This document shows, one piece after another, positions 17,750 to 27,508 of a DNA stretch of 64,000 nucleotides. The notes beneath the pieces are model-generated. The model did not search any database. It saw nothing but the letters and a program-made list of their open reading frames with translations, and was not told where the DNA came from. The position numbers and the translations under genes were made by a program. This DNA comes from WHUA01 sp963711215 (GTDB lineage Bacteria; Pseudomonadota; Alphaproteobacteria; UBA8366), in the NCBI GenBank assembly GCA_963711215.1, contig CAVQDH010000002.1:868001-932000 (forward strand). Direction: 5' to 3'. How positions within the stretch are numbered: position 1 is the first letter of the stretch; every line of letters begins with the position of its first letter.

Positions 17750-18439
17750 CAGCCGAGCGCCCGCGCCATCGCGTCGAACATGATGCGTCCGTCCGTGCCG
17801 CCGTGCAGCGGGTCGGCCGCGCGCTCGGGATGCGGCATCAGGCCGAGCACCGTCTTCGCCTCGTTGAAGACGCCGGCGATGTTGCGGCTCGAGCCGTTGG
17901 GGTTGCCGTCGGGCGACATCTCGCCGTCCGGCGTCACATAGCGGAGGGCGACGCGGCCTTCGCCTTCGAGCCGGTCGAGCGTGTCATCGTCGGCGAAATA
18001 GTTGCCGTCCGTATGCGCGATCGGGATCCGCACCACCTGTCCGGCGGCGTAGCCTGCAGTGAACAGGGTCTGGCTGTTCTCGACCTTGAGATCGACCGCG
18101 CGGCAGACGAATTTGAGCCCGGCGTTGCGCATGAGCGCGCCCGGCAGGAGCCCCGCCTCGGTCAGGATCTGGAAGCCGTTGCAGATGCCGAGCGTCGGCA
18201 CGCCGTCCTTCGCCCGCTTGACCACGTCGAGCATGATCGGCGAGCGCGCGGCCATCGCGCCCGAGCGCAGGTAGTCGCCGTAGGAGAAGCCGCCCGGCAC
18301 GACGATAAGGTCGACCTTGGGCAGCGCGCTGTCGCGGTGCCAGACCATGGCCGGCGGCCAGGCCCGTCGCCTCGCGTAGCGCCATGGCCGCGTCACGGTC
18401 GCAATTGGATCCGGGGAAAACGATAACCGCTGCCTTCAC
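17749..18439 (-). CDS. purQ: Phosphoribosylformylglycinamidine synthase I, glutaminase subunit (one frame break)
   Basis: Starts MKAAVIVFPGSNCDRD at 18439. It is a class I glutamine amidotransferase with nucleophile Cys in LGICNGFQ and the His/Glu pair near the C-terminus in MPHPERAAD. VPGGFSYGDYLRSGA is the family signature. One surplus base at about 18355 (GCCGGCC context) separates the N-terminal 25 residues from the rest. Corrected length about 229. It supplies ammonia to PurL, whose ATG overlaps its stop. Confidence 0.94.
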
Positions 18440-18488
18440 GGCGCCGATCTGCTCCTATGCGATGCCGTCCCGGCCGCCCCGTCCGGCG

Positions 18489-18731
18489 TCAGGACGCTAG
18501 GTCGATGACGTAGTTCTCGATCACCGTGTTGGCGAGCAGCTTGCGGCACATTTCTTCCACCTGCTTGCGCGCCTTGGCGGGATCTTCTTCGACCAAGTCG
18601 ATCTCGATGACCTTGCCCTGGCGTACTTCGCCGACGCCTTCGAAGCCGAGCGCTTCCAGCGCGTGGCCGATGGCCTTGCCCTGAGGGTCGAGTACGCCGC
18701 TCTTGAGTGTGATGTGTACGCGTGCTTTCAC
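18489..18731 (-). CDS. purS: Phosphoribosylformylglycinamidine synthase PurS subunit
   Basis: 80 residues with the PurS pattern: KARVHITLKSGVLDPQGKAI, ALEALGFEGVGEVRQGK, then a helix and the closing IENYVIDL strand. PurS bridges PurL and PurQ in the three-part FGAM synthetase and is required with small PurL. The gene sits 14 bases after purC and 49 before purQ. Confidence 0.94.
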   Translation of the reverse strand: MKARVHITLKSGVLDPQGKAIGHALEALGFEGVGEVRQGKVIEIDLVEEDPAKARKQVEEMCRKLLANTVIENYVIDLAS

Positions 18732-18745
18732 GGGGCCCGACCGTC

Positions 18746-19513
18746 CTACTGCACCATCTCGGGACCCTTGACGTCGCCCGGCCCGCCTTCGGGCAGGATG
18801 CCGAGGCGGCGCGCCACTTCCTGGTAGGCTTCTTCGACGCCGCCGAGGTCGTGGCGGAAACGGTCCTTGTCGAGCTTCCGCTTGGTCTCGATGTCCCAGA
18901 GCCGGCAGCTGTCCGGGCTGATCTCGTCGGCCAGGACGACGCGCATGTCGCCATTCTCTTCGTACAGCCGGCCGAACTCGACCTTGAAGTCGACGAGCTT
19001 GACGTTCACGCCGAGGAAGAGGCCGGTCAGGAAGTCGTTGATGCGGAGCGCCAGCGCCAGCATGTCGTCGAGGTCCTGCGGCGTCGCCCAGCCGAAGGCG
19101 GTGATATGCTCTTCGGAGACCAGCGGGCTGTCGAGCTCGTGGGACTTGTAATAATACTCGACGATCGACCGCGGCAGCTGCGTGCCTTCGGCCAGGTTGA
19201 AGCGCGTGGCCAGGGAGCCGGCCGCGACGTTGCGCACGACGACTTCGATCGGGATGATCTCGACCTCGCGCACCAGCTGCTCGCGCATGTTGAGGCGGCG
19301 CACGAAATGGGTCGGGACGCCGATTTCCCCGAGCTTGACCATCAGATGCTCGGAGATCCGGTTGTTGAGCACGCCCTTGCCGGTGATCGTGCCGGTCTTC
19401 GTGCTGTTGAAGGCCGTGGCGTCGTCCTTGAAATACTGGACGATCGTGCCGGGCTCCGGCCCCTCGAAGAGGATCTTGGCCTTGCCCTCGTAAATCCGTC
19501 TTCGTCTAGCCAT
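18746..19513 (-). CDS. purC: SAICAR synthetase
   Basis: 255 residues, normal PurC length. The N-terminal RRIYEGKAKILFEG loop and KDDATAFN bind ATP. VRREVEII-like, NVAAGSLATRFNL and VDFKVEFGR plus LADEISPDSCRLWD complete the substrate site. It joins CAIR and aspartate to make SAICAR, step eight of purine synthesis. It is the first gene of the leftward purC-purS-purQ-purL-bolA-grxD operon, so the promoter should lie in the 19514-19719 gap. Confidence 0.95.
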   Translation of the reverse strand: MARRRRIYEGKAKILFEGPEPGTIVQYFKDDATAFNSTKTGTITGKGVLNNRISEHLMVKLGEIGVPTHFVRRLNMREQLVREVEIIPIEVVVRNVAAGSLATRFNLAEGTQLPRSIVEYYYKSHELDSPLVSEEHITAFGWATPQDLDDMLALALRINDFLTGLFLGVNVKLVDFKVEFGRLYEENGDMRVVLADEISPDSCRLWDIETKRKLDKDRFRHDLGGVEEAYQEVARRLGILPEGGPGDVKGPEMVQ

Positions 19514-19595
19514 TTGGGAGAAACCTTTCGACGAATAGCCCGAAGGCTGTTCCTGCGACTGTGGTATAGCAATTGCCCCGCCCGGCTACAATCAA

Positions 19596-19667
19596 CGCCT
19601 TAGGGGGACGGATGGGGATAAATTTATTCCGCCTATTCCAGTACTTTAGATTTAGGCCCCCGTGGCG
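19596..19667. repeat. Possible REP-like intergenic element upstream of purC
   Basis: This AT-richer stretch contains the 10-bp palindrome ATAAATTTAT next to GGACGGATGGGG and ends in GGCCCCC. The combination resembles repeats found near REP-associated transposases in other genomes, but no second copy is in this window. It may simply be the purC promoter region. Confidence 0.3.
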
Positions 19668-19719
19668 CCGGGACAAGGGAGAGGGCCCCCCGGCGGCCGA
19701 AACCGGCCCCGGAGTCACC

Positions 19720-20797
19720 TCAGGCGCCCCGGGCGGACTGCCGCTCGGTCAGGTCGATCCAGAGGGCCTCGGCCCCCCGGGCGGCGGTCCGGCGGCCAAG
19801 CTCCTCCGCCCAATAGGCTTCCGACCCGAACTCGGGGCGCCAGGACCACAGGCGGCGGGTCGAGAAATGCAGCGCGTGCTCGTAGGTGAAGCCGATCGCC
19901 CCATGCACTTGGTGCGATACCGCGGCGGCGAGGCCGGCGGCTTCCCCGGCGACGATCTTGGCGCAGGCGACCTCGAACCGGGGATCGCCGCGGTCCGCGG
20001 CCCGGAAGGCGCCGGCGGCCGCCATCGTGGCCTGGGCCGACTTTGCCGCGAGCGCGGCCAGCTGATGCTGGATCGCCTGGAATTTGCCGATCGGCCGGCC
20101 GAACTGGACCCGGTCCTGGGCGTATTGCACCGCCTCGGCGAGCGCCTTTTCACAGGCGCCGGCCATCTGCGCGCCGCGGACCATCGCGCCGTAGAGGCGC
20201 ACCGCGTCCCCGTCGCCGGCCGTCGGCACGGCGGCGCCGATCTCGGCCGGCGCGGCCTCGAAGGCGAGGGTATCGCGCGGCTCGCGGGCGATGTTGAGAT
20301 CGGGCGCGACCGCGGCATCCGCGACGGCGAGGAGGGCCAGCCGCAGGCCTGCCTTCGATCTCGACCGGGGTGGCCACATGACGCGCGTAGCGGCCGCAGG
20401 GAACGGCCGCCAGCCGCCCGGAGACGCGCCAGCCGCCGCCCGACTTGGCGGCAACGAGCCGGCCGGCCTGGCCGCGATGCGCGATGGTCAGGGGCCCGGC
20501 CGGAACAGGCAGTCCCGCCTTGGCCAGCATCCAGCCCGCGACGATGGTCTCCGCCAGCGGCACCGGCGCGGCGAAGCGGCCGGCTGCGTGCATGATGACG
20601 AAGGCATCGTCCCAGCTCGCGCCGACGCCGCCCTGGTCTTCGGGCGTCAGCGCCTGGGTCAGGCCGTTCTCCTCCAGCGCCGACCAGAGCGCGGCGGGCC
20701 ATTCGCCCTTCTCGGCCGCGATCAGGGCGTCCCGCGTGACGAGGTCGCCGAACAGGCGGGTCACCGACTCCTGAAGGATCTGCTTCTGCTCGTTCAT
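19720..20797 (-). CDS. Acyl-CoA dehydrogenase family protein, small-type (one frame break)
   Basis: MNEQKQILQESVTRLFGD at 20797 begins the N-terminal helical domain; WSALEENGLTQALTPEDQGGVGASW is typical. One surplus base near 20350 (GATCGAAGG) shifts into the frame that carries the C-terminal domain, with GACEKALAEAVQYAQDRVQFGRPIGKFQ in pieces and QVHGAIGFTYEHALH. About 358 residues. The start overlaps the upstream dehydrogenase stop as ATGA, so the two subunits are probably made together, as in heteromeric FadE-type pairs for sterol or aromatic acyl-CoAs. The catalytic base is not obvious, which suits a partner subunit. Confidence 0.87.
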
Positions 20798-21942
20798 CGC
20801 AGGCCGAGCCCCCGGGCGATGATGCCGCGCACGACTTCGCGCGTGCCGCCGCGCAGCGAGAAGGAGACCGAGGCCTGCGTCACATAGGCCAGTGATGCGC
20901 CGTATTCGTCGCCGCCGCCGAGCAGCGCCTCGCGGCCGAGCAGGTCGTGGGCGATGCCGGGAATGCTCTGCTCGAAGGTGACGCCTAGCTCCTTGACCAT
21001 CGTGCCCTGCAGCGCCGGATCCTGCCCCGCCTGCTGCATGCCGGCGACCGACAGCGACATCTCGCGCATCGTGGCGATCTGGGCGACCATGCGCCCGATC
21101 TCGACCGCCTGCCGCTCGCCGGGATCCTGCGAACAGGCGCCGATGAGCTGGGCAATCATCGGATAATTGCTCATGTAGCGCTCCGGCCCGGCGCGCTCGA
21201 AGGCGAGCTCCGCCAGCACCTGCTTCCAGCCGTCGCCGGGCTGGCCGATGATGCGGTCGTCGGGCAGGAAGACGTCCTCGAAATAGACCTGGTTGAAGTC
21301 GTGCTCGCCGGTCATGTTGTAGATCGGCCGGATGGTGATGCCGGGCGTCTTCAGGTCGACCAGGAACTGCGACAGCCCGTCATGCTTCTCCGCCTTCGGA
21401 TCGGTGCGGAACAGGCCGATCATGTAGTGGCACTTGTGCGCGCCTGAGGTCCATACCTTGGCGCCGTTCACCCGCCAGCCGCCGTCGACCTTCTCCGCCT
21501 TGGTGCGGACGCCGGCGAGGTCGGAGCCGGAATCCGGCTCGCTCATGCCGATGCAGAAAAAGGCCTCGCCGCGGACGATCTTCGGCAGGATCTCCTGGCG
21601 CATCGCCTCGGTGCCGAACTTCATGATCAGCGGCCCGCTTTGCCGGTCGGCGATCCAATGCAGGCAGACGGGCGCGCCCGCGGCCAGCATCTCCTCCAGC
21701 ACGACGTAGCGCTCGAGCGCGCTGCGCTCCCGGCCGCCGTATTTCTTGGGCCAGGTCATGCCGATCCAGCCCTGCGCCGCGACCTTGCGCGTGAAGTCCG
21801 CGTCGCCCTCGGCCCAGGATTTCGCCAGCCGCGACGGCGCATAGCCGGCGAGCGCCTCGGCCAGGAAGGCGCGGACTTCATGTCGCAGCGCTTCCGTTTC
21901 CGGCGGCAGATCGCAAGGCTCGAAGAGGGTCGAGGCGATCAT
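20794..21942 (-). CDS. Acyl-CoA dehydrogenase
   Basis: Start chosen at ATG 21942 with AAAGGGAAG about ten bases upstream; an in-frame GTG at 21972 would add ten residues. About 382 residues. Typical FAD-site blocks are ICIGMSEPDSGSDLA-like (FFCIGMSEPDSGSD), WRVNGAKVWTSGAHK, FNQVYFEDVFLPDDRIIG, and a C-terminal GGGDEYGASLAY then RGGTREVVRGIIARGLGL. It catalyses alpha-beta dehydrogenation of an acyl-CoA, passing electrons to ETF. Overlap with the next gene suggests a heteromeric enzyme. The acyl chain is unknown. Confidence 0.92.
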   Translation of the reverse strand: MIASTLFEPCDLPPETEALRHEVRAFLAEALAGYAPSRLAKSWAEGDADFTRKVAAQGWIGMTWPKKYGGRERSALERYVVLEEMLAAGAPVCLHWIADRQSGPLIMKFGTEAMRQEILPKIVRGEAFFCIGMSEPDSGSDLAGVRTKAEKVDGGWRVNGAKVWTSGAHKCHYMIGLFRTDPKAEKHDGLSQFLVDLKTPGITIRPIYNMTGEHDFNQVYFEDVFLPDDRIIGQPGDGWKQVLAELAFERAGPERYMSNYPMIAQLIGACSQDPGERQAVEIGRMVAQIATMREMSLSVAGMQQAGQDPALQGTMVKELGVTFEQSIPGIAHDLLGREALLGGGDEYGASLAYVTQASVSFSLRGGTREVVRGIIARGLGLR

Positions 21943-21974
21943 GGCAAATTTCTTCCCTTTGTACCCGGCCACCG

Positions 21975-22742
21975 CTACGCCGTTAGGGTCACCGGCTTGA
22001 ATTCCGCATTATCGGGCCGCCCGCTGGCAAAAAGCCAGATGTCCTTCAATTCGTCCTGTATCGCCGCTTCCGGCGAGGCGAGGGCGATCAGGCTGCTCGA
22101 GACCGTGCCGTAGCCATAGTCGGTGACGATGCTCATGGCGCCGCTGGCCCCCGCTTCCGGACGCGACTGGCGGCTGCCGAGGAGGTTTCGCCAGGACGTC
22201 CAGTCGCCGGTATCGGGGTCGGGCACGGCCGCTTCCTGGAAGCGCGGCAGATAGGCGGCGATGCGGAAATTATGCGTGTCGTTGAGATTGGCCGAGGTCA
22301 GCATCGACAGGCCGGGCGCCATGGCGACGGTTTCCACCGGCGACATCCCGTCCCGGCTCGAGAGCCAGTAGGCATCCCGATTGTCGGCAATGACCAGGTT
22401 GAAGGTGCGGTAGGCGGCGGGGTCGATGGCGGCGAGGGCCGCGGCCGCGTCACGGGCGTCGTTGTGGTCGAGGGCCTCGAGGACCAGCTCGCCCCGGCTG
22501 CGCTTGCCGGCCGCCGGGCCAAGGGAATCCGTGCGGTTGAGGACCGCGGCGACGACGCCCGACGCGTTGTGTCCGAGCCAGCTGCCGCCGGCGGTCCGAT
22601 CCCGGCCGGCGATCACGCCGGGACGGTCCGGCCAATAGGCGCCGGGCGGGTCCCAGGCGCGGGCCAGCATCTCGTCGCGGTTGGCTCCGATGAGCACGGG
22701 CCAGCGATGGCCCGGCCGGCGCAGAAGAACAAGAGTACACAT
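21975..22742 (-). CDS. NRDE-family (TANGO2-like) protein
   Basis: 255 residues starting MCTLVLLRRPGHRWPVLIGANRDE. Cys2 becomes N-terminal after Met removal, as in Ntn-type hydrolases. The NRDE motif lies at residues 21-24 and is followed by the WPDRPGVIAGRDRTAGGSWLG block. LTSANLNDTHNFR is also typical. The eukaryotic relative TANGO2 is linked to heme and lipid handling, but the bacterial role is not established. It is the first gene of a leftward trio with two acyl-CoA dehydrogenases (32-base gap), which hints at a role in acyl metabolism. Confidence 0.88.
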   Translation of the reverse strand: MCTLVLLRRPGHRWPVLIGANRDEMLARAWDPPGAYWPDRPGVIAGRDRTAGGSWLGHNASGVVAAVLNRTDSLGPAAGKRSRGELVLEALDHNDARDAAAALAAIDPAAYRTFNLVIADNRDAYWLSSRDGMSPVETVAMAPGLSMLTSANLNDTHNFRIAAYLPRFQEAAVPDPDTGDWTSWRNLLGSRQSRPEAGASGAMSIVTDYGYGTVSSSLIALASPEAAIQDELKDIWLFASGRPDNAEFKPVTLTA

Positions 22743-22889
22743 GTCCCGCCTCGCATAGCATGTTTCCGAGGCCGTTGAAAAATTCTCGGATATGGAAAAT
22801 AGCTGCCCGGGAGGCTATATCCATGGCTGAGCGAGCCATGGCCAACAGGGCTTACGGCGGCCCGCACGTGTAGACAAGGGAACGCATCA

Positions 22890-23214
22890 ATGACGCAGTT
22901 TGGTGATCGAGAAAAGGCCTTCGAAAACAAGTTCCAAAAAGACCAGGAGCTGCAGTTCAAGGTGACGGCCCGCCGCAACAAGCTGCTGGGGCTTTGGGCC
23001 GCGGCGCAGATCGGCCTGACCGACGACGCGGCCGACGCCTACGCCAAGGAAGTCGTGTTGGCGGATTTCGACGAGCCCGGCGATGAGGATGTCCTGCGCA
23101 AGGTGTTCAACGACCTCAGCAAAAAGGGCTTAGGGCGTGACCGAGCACGCCATCCGGCGCGAGATGGACCGTCTCTTCGAACAGGCCAAGCGCGAGATCG
23201 CCAAAGACGTCTGA
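22890..23214 (+). CDS. DUF1476 family, F1F0-ATPase zeta-subunit-like inhibitor (one frame break)
   Basis: MTQFGDREKAFENKFQKDQE is the diagnostic start of the alphaproteobacterial zeta subunit, followed by RRNKLLGLWAAAQIGL. The N-terminal segment is the inhibitory helix that blocks ATP hydrolysis by F1 in Paracoccus. One surplus base (or a 4-base TTAG) near 23132 breaks the frame. The continuation VTEHAIRREMDRLFEQAKRE runs to TGA 23212-23214, giving about 107 residues. It is divergent from the NRDE gene. Confidence 0.9.
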
Positions 23215-23260
23215 GCGCCCGGCAAGATCCCGATTGAGAAGACCGGACAATCCCGCGGGT

Positions 23261-25342
23261 TCAGTGCTCGGCCGGCATCGGGGCGCCGTTGACCGCAGGC
23301 GAGATCACCTTCGATAGGTTGGGCGATACGTTGGGCAGCGCTGACGTAGACCCGTCGCCGAGCTTTGCCTGCTGGCTTTGGAGCGGCAGCGCGAGCGCGA
23401 TCTCGCGATAGGCCGATGCCCTGCCGCTCGGGTCGAGGATAGCGCGCGCGACGCGCAAGGCGAGCTGCCCTTCGCCGCGCCGGGCGGCGGAGACGGCAAT
23501 CGCGGTCAGAGCTTTCGCCTTCGGGTTGTCGCGGCGGCCGTAGTCGGCTTCAAGCTCGTTGACGTCGGCATTGGAGTTTTCCGAGATACGGGCTGCGGTG
23601 TCGAAGGCGAGCAATATTTCGCCGATATTCAACTGGGCCATCGCGATGGTGCTCAACAGCTCGGGAAAAATCTCCTTGTCCTTGTTGAACCAGGCGATGC
23701 GCCACGCCATGCCGAGCGAGCGATCCGCGGCATCCTTTTCTTGCGCATGCATTTCGGCCCGCGCGATGCGGGTCATCACCGGAACTTTCGGCGGCGCGTC
23801 GGGGATCAGCTCGAGGAGCTTCCGGGCGCCCGCCAGAACCTTGTCGCGCGTCGGTCCCTTCCGCATGTCGAATTGGGTCTCGATGACGAGCGGAAGCGCT
23901 TTGGCCAGCGTCTCTGGGTTCGGCTTGGCGCCGGTCGGCTTGACGGCTTCGACGAGCAGGGCCTGCGCCTGCCTCTTGTCGCCGCGGGCGAGCTGGAACC
24001 GTGCCGCTTTCGCCAGTATTTCCGCGCGCATCCCCGGATCGGGGACGTAGTCGGCGAGCTTCACCGCCTCCAACGGCTTGCCCCTGTCGAACAGGATCTC
24101 CGCCATCGCGTAGAGCGCATTCTCCTGGGGAACGCGGTCCTTGATCTTTCCCGCGGTGCTGAAGGCGTCGGCCAGCCGGCCGGCATAGGTCTGTTCCTTC
24201 AGGATATAGGCCAGGAGCTTGATCTTGTGCGGTCCCGACACCAGGCTGTCGGCGTCCTGGATGGCCAGATAGAAGAGCGGAACCGCGCCTTCGATACTGC
24301 CGGTCGCGGCGAAGGCGCGGGCGACGGCGGCCAGCGCGTAGCCGCGGCGGGTATCGTTCTTGAGCGCCCGGACGATTTCCATCGCACGGCCGCGCTCGCC
24401 GGCGCGGACCATCCCGGCCGCCAACCGCGCGACTTCCGGCGGGCCGTCGCCGATGGGGCCGTCCTCGTCGAGGCGGAAGGCGAATTCGAGGATCTGCCGC
24501 GCCAATGCCTTGTAGCCGAGCGACGTCGCGTGATCCGCTATCTCCAGCAGCAGGGCCATGCGCTCTTCTTTGCCGAGCGTCGCTTTCTGCGTCTGCTCGA
24601 AGGCGAGGCGGAAGCTGTCCACGCCGCCGGCCGAGACCTTCCGATTGGACTCGGTGCCCTGCAATTCGCCGAGGTCGATGAGCCTGGCGATTCGCCGCTT
24701 CGGTCCCGAGATGCGGGCGGCGGTCCGTCGTGCGGCGGCATAGTCGCCGTGCTCGGCCAGCCGCTGGCTCACGAGCGCGAGCACCTTCGCCGCGTCGGAT
24801 TCGGCCGGAATTTTCTGGGTGAGCGCGTCGGCGCGCAGCAGCAGTCCCTTGGCGGCGCCCAGCTCGCCTCTTTGATAGTGGTATTCGGCAAAATGCAGCA
24901 GCGCGCTGGCGCGCCAGGCGGGGTCGTGAATGACCGAAAGGTCGACCAGCGCGTCCTTCAGACGGTCGCGCATCAGAAAGGCGCCGATCACGCCGGACAG
25001 CGCCTGTCCGAGGTCTTTCGGGCTCTGAAAGGAAATCGCGGCGATTCGAATCTGCGTCAGCGCGTCTTCCTGGACCGCCTCCGTGACCGGATCGACGGTC
25101 TGCGGCGCGGATGACGCTTTGTCCGATGCCGGCGTTTCCGGCGCCCGCTCCGCCGGGGTCTTCGGCTGCGCCATGGGCTTTTCGGCCGGCATGGCTTTAT
25201 GCGCCGGCGTCGCCTTGGCGGGCTCTTCGGCGACCGCAACATTCGCCGTCAGCGCCAGGATGCCGGCCACCGTCGCCAGGCGCCGCAGCCGCCGCTTGAT
25301 GTCAGGCGGCGGCAAACACGCGGTCGAAAATAGTGTCGACAT
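23261..25342 (-). CDS. Large exported alpha-helical (TPR/Sel1-like) protein of unknown function
   Basis: 693 residues. A basic KRRLRRLATV stretch and hydrophobic core ending TANVAVAEEP look like a Sec signal peptide (residues about 16-40). A Pro/Ala/Lys-rich linker to about residue 85 follows. The rest is a long series of paired helices about 35 residues apart with A-x2-G/A-x6-A patterns, as in TPR-type solenoids (for example YALAAVARAFAATG and YAMAEILFDRGK). It is likely periplasmic. The ATG at 25342 overlaps the end of purB by 41 bases; a TTG at 25315 is an alternative start. No enzyme motif was seen. Confidence 0.75.
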   Translation of the reverse strand: MSTLFSTACLPPPDIKRRLRRLATVAGILALTANVAVAEEPAKATPAHKAMPAEKPMAQPKTPAERAPETPASDKASSAPQTVDPVTEAVQEDALTQIRIAAISFQSPKDLGQALSGVIGAFLMRDRLKDALVDLSVIHDPAWRASALLHFAEYHYQRGELGAAKGLLLRADALTQKIPAESDAAKVLALVSQRLAEHGDYAAARRTAARISGPKRRIARLIDLGELQGTESNRKVSAGGVDSFRLAFEQTQKATLGKEERMALLLEIADHATSLGYKALARQILEFAFRLDEDGPIGDGPPEVARLAAGMVRAGERGRAMEIVRALKNDTRRGYALAAVARAFAATGSIEGAVPLFYLAIQDADSLVSGPHKIKLLAYILKEQTYAGRLADAFSTAGKIKDRVPQENALYAMAEILFDRGKPLEAVKLADYVPDPGMRAEILAKAARFQLARGDKRQAQALLVEAVKPTGAKPNPETLAKALPLVIETQFDMRKGPTRDKVLAGARKLLELIPDAPPKVPVMTRIARAEMHAQEKDAADRSLGMAWRIAWFNKDKEIFPELLSTIAMAQLNIGEILLAFDTAARISENSNADVNELEADYGRRDNPKAKALTAIAVSAARRGEGQLALRVARAILDPSGRASAYREIALALPLQSQQAKLGDGSTSALPNVSPNLSKVISPAVNGAPMPAEH

Positions 25343-26615
25343 GCTTGGTGTGATACCCCAGGTCGAACAGCGATTCGAGCTCGTCGTTGGCGAGGATTTC
25401 GCCGATGGCCTTGTCTGCCTTGAGCAGGTTCAGGAACGCGCCGTTGCCATGCCAGACCTCCATCGCGTTGCGCTGGACGGCGCGGTAGGCGTCCTCGCGG
25501 CTCATGCCCTTCTGCGTCAGCGCCAGCAGCACGCGCTGCGAGTTGTGCAGCCCGCCGAGCTTGTCGAGGTTGGCCTTCATCGCCTCCGGATAGACCAGAA
25601 GCCTGTCGATGACGCCGGCAAGGCGCGCGAGCGCGAAGTCGAGTGCGATGGTGGCGTCCGGCGCGATCACCCGCTCGACCGAAGAGTGCGAGATGTCGCG
25701 CTCGTGCCAGACGGTCACGTTCTCGAGCGCCGGCGTGACGGTCGAGCGCACCAGCCGCGCGAGGCCGCACAGGTTCTCGCTCAGCACCGGGTTGCGCTTG
25801 TGCGGCATCGAGGACGAGCCCTTCTGTCCCGGCGCGAAATATTCCTCGGCTTCCCGCAGCTCGGTGCGCTGCAGATGGCGGATCTCGGTGGCCAGCCGCT
25901 CGACTGCCGAGGCAACGACGCCGAGCGTCGTGAAAAACACCGCGTGCCGGTCGCGCGGGATGATCTGGGTCGACACGGTCTCGGGCTGTAGGCCGAGCTT
26001 GGCCGCGACATGGGTCTCGACCGCGGGGTCGATGGTGGCGAAGGTGCCGACCGGGCCCGAGATGGCGCAGGTCGCGACTTCCGCGCGCGCCGCGGCGAGC
26101 CGGGCGCGGCAGCGGGCGAACTCGGCGTAGTGGCCGGCGAGCTTGACGCCGAAGGTCGTGGGCTCCGCGTGGATGCCATGGCTGCGCCCGATGCAGACCG
26201 TGTATCTATGCTCCAGGGCGCGGCGCCGGATGGCCGCCAGCAGCTTGTCGACGTCGGCCAGCAGGATATCGGCCGCCTGCGTAAGCTGGACGGCGAAGCA
26301 GGTGTCGAGCACGTCCGACGAGGTCATGCCCTGGTGGACGAATCGGGACTCGCCGCCGACATGCTCGGCCAGCTCGGTCAGAAAGGCGATGACGTCGTGA
26401 TGCGTCTCGCGCTCGATCTCGTCGATCCGGGCGATGCGCTTGGCGTCATAGGGCTTGTCGCCGCGCTTCCAGACCGCTTCCGCCGCCGCCTTCGGGATCA
26501 CGCCGAGCGCCGCCTGTGCGTCGCAGGCATGCGCCTCGATCTGGAACCAGATGCGGAACCGGTTCGCCGGCTCCCAGATCGCGGCCATCTCTGCCCGGCT
26601 GTAACGTGGAATCAT
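25302..26615 (-). CDS. purB: Adenylosuccinate lyase
   Basis: 437 residues with the fumarase/lyase signature GSSSMPHKRNP near residue 265, which carries the catalytic Ser. RSHGIHAEPTTFG has the catalytic His, and FVHQGMTSSDVLDT the N-terminal helix. It splits SAICAR to AICAR and adenylosuccinate to AMP. It complements the purC-L operon 6 kb away. The next gene on the strand overlaps its last 41 bases. Divergent from a class II aldolase across a 136-base promoter gap. Confidence 0.96.
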   Translation of the reverse strand: MIPRYSRAEMAAIWEPANRFRIWFQIEAHACDAQAALGVIPKAAAEAVWKRGDKPYDAKRIARIDEIERETHHDVIAFLTELAEHVGGESRFVHQGMTSSDVLDTCFAVQLTQAADILLADVDKLLAAIRRRALEHRYTVCIGRSHGIHAEPTTFGVKLAGHYAEFARCRARLAAARAEVATCAISGPVGTFATIDPAVETHVAAKLGLQPETVSTQIIPRDRHAVFFTTLGVVASAVERLATEIRHLQRTELREAEEYFAPGQKGSSSMPHKRNPVLSENLCGLARLVRSTVTPALENVTVWHERDISHSSVERVIAPDATIALDFALARLAGVIDRLLVYPEAMKANLDKLGGLHNSQRVLLALTQKGMSREDAYRAVQRNAMEVWHGNGAFLNLLKADKAIGEILANDELESLFDLGYHTKHVDTIFDRVFAAA

Positions 26616-26751
26616 GGGTGGCGGTCTCTCGCGATGGGCGGACGGGCATCGTTATGCCAGAGCGGGCGTGGATTTGAAAGCGGTCTTGCCGTCTTTGCCC
26701 GGGCGCGCCGACCGCCTAATATCGGCTTCGGCTCTGAACAAAGGATTAAGC

Positions 26752-27486
26752 ATGGACCCCTTGAATCAGGCGGAAATCCGCCAGGCCCGCGTCGACCTTG
26801 CCGCAGCGCTGCGCACGGCGAACCGCCAGGGCCTGAGCGAGGGCATCTGCAATCATTTCAGCATGGACGTCGGCGGCGGCCGCTTCCTGGTCAACCCGCT
26901 GGGCAAGCACTGGTCGGAGCTGACGGCGTCGAGCCTCCTGATCGCCGATTTCGACGGCAATGTGGTGGACGGCGAGGGCGTCGTCGAGGACACCGCCTTC
27001 TTCATCCACAGCCGCATTCACAAGAACTGCCCGCAGGCGACCGTCGTGCTGCACACCCACATGCCCTATGCCACCGCGCTGACCGTGGTCGAGGGCGGGC
27101 GGCTGGAGCCCTGCGAGCAGAAGGCGATCCGGCTCTGCAAGACCATCGTCTACGACGACGACTACCAGGGCCTCGCGCTCGACAATTCCGAGGGCGACCG
27201 GATGGCGGCCAGGCTCGGCGACAAGAGCATCCTGTTCCTGGCGAGCCACGGCATCATCGTGACCCACCGCACGATCGCGGAAGCCTATGACGACCTCTAC
27301 TATCTCGAGCGCGCCTGTCAGCTGCAGGTGATCGCGCGCCAGACCGGTCTGCCGCTGCGCCGGCTGCCCGCGGACGTGCTGCGGCACACCGAAGAGCAGT
27401 TCGAAGGCGACCGGCAGAGCGCGCCGCTCCATTTCGCGTCGCTCAAGCGCATCCTCGACCGAGAGGAGCCGGACTACGCCAACTAA
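26752..27486 (+). CDS. Class II aldolase/adducin family protein
   Basis: 244 residues from ATG 26752 after AAAGGATTAAG. The zinc-site histidines are His101 and His103 (LHTHMPYA) with a third at His166 (ASHGIIVTH). GLSEGICNHFS and FLVNPLGKHWSELTAS are the N-terminal substrate loop. The family includes fuculose-phosphate aldolases and 3-hydroxy acid decarboxylase or aldolase-like enzymes; this member is of the adducin-like group often found in catabolic islands. It is the first gene of a rightward run followed by a decarboxylase-like protein, a CoA-transferase and a ThDP enzyme. Confidence 0.85.
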   Translation: MDPLNQAEIRQARVDLAAALRTANRQGLSEGICNHFSMDVGGGRFLVNPLGKHWSELTASSLLIADFDGNVVDGEGVVEDTAFFIHSRIHKNCPQATVVLHTHMPYATALTVVEGGRLEPCEQKAIRLCKTIVYDDDYQGLALDNSEGDRMAARLGDKSILFLASHGIIVTHRTIAEAYDDLYYLERACQLQVIARQTGLPLRRLPADVLRHTEEQFEGDRQSAPLHFASLKRILDREEPDYAN

Positions 27487-27508
27487 TGCGGAGAGGGGAA
27501 CCATACAT

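Noticed and set aside
23378..25114. 578-residue open frame antisense to the exported helical protein
   Set aside because: The leftward frame has a signal peptide and helical periodicity, while the plus frame has shadow composition and no domain.
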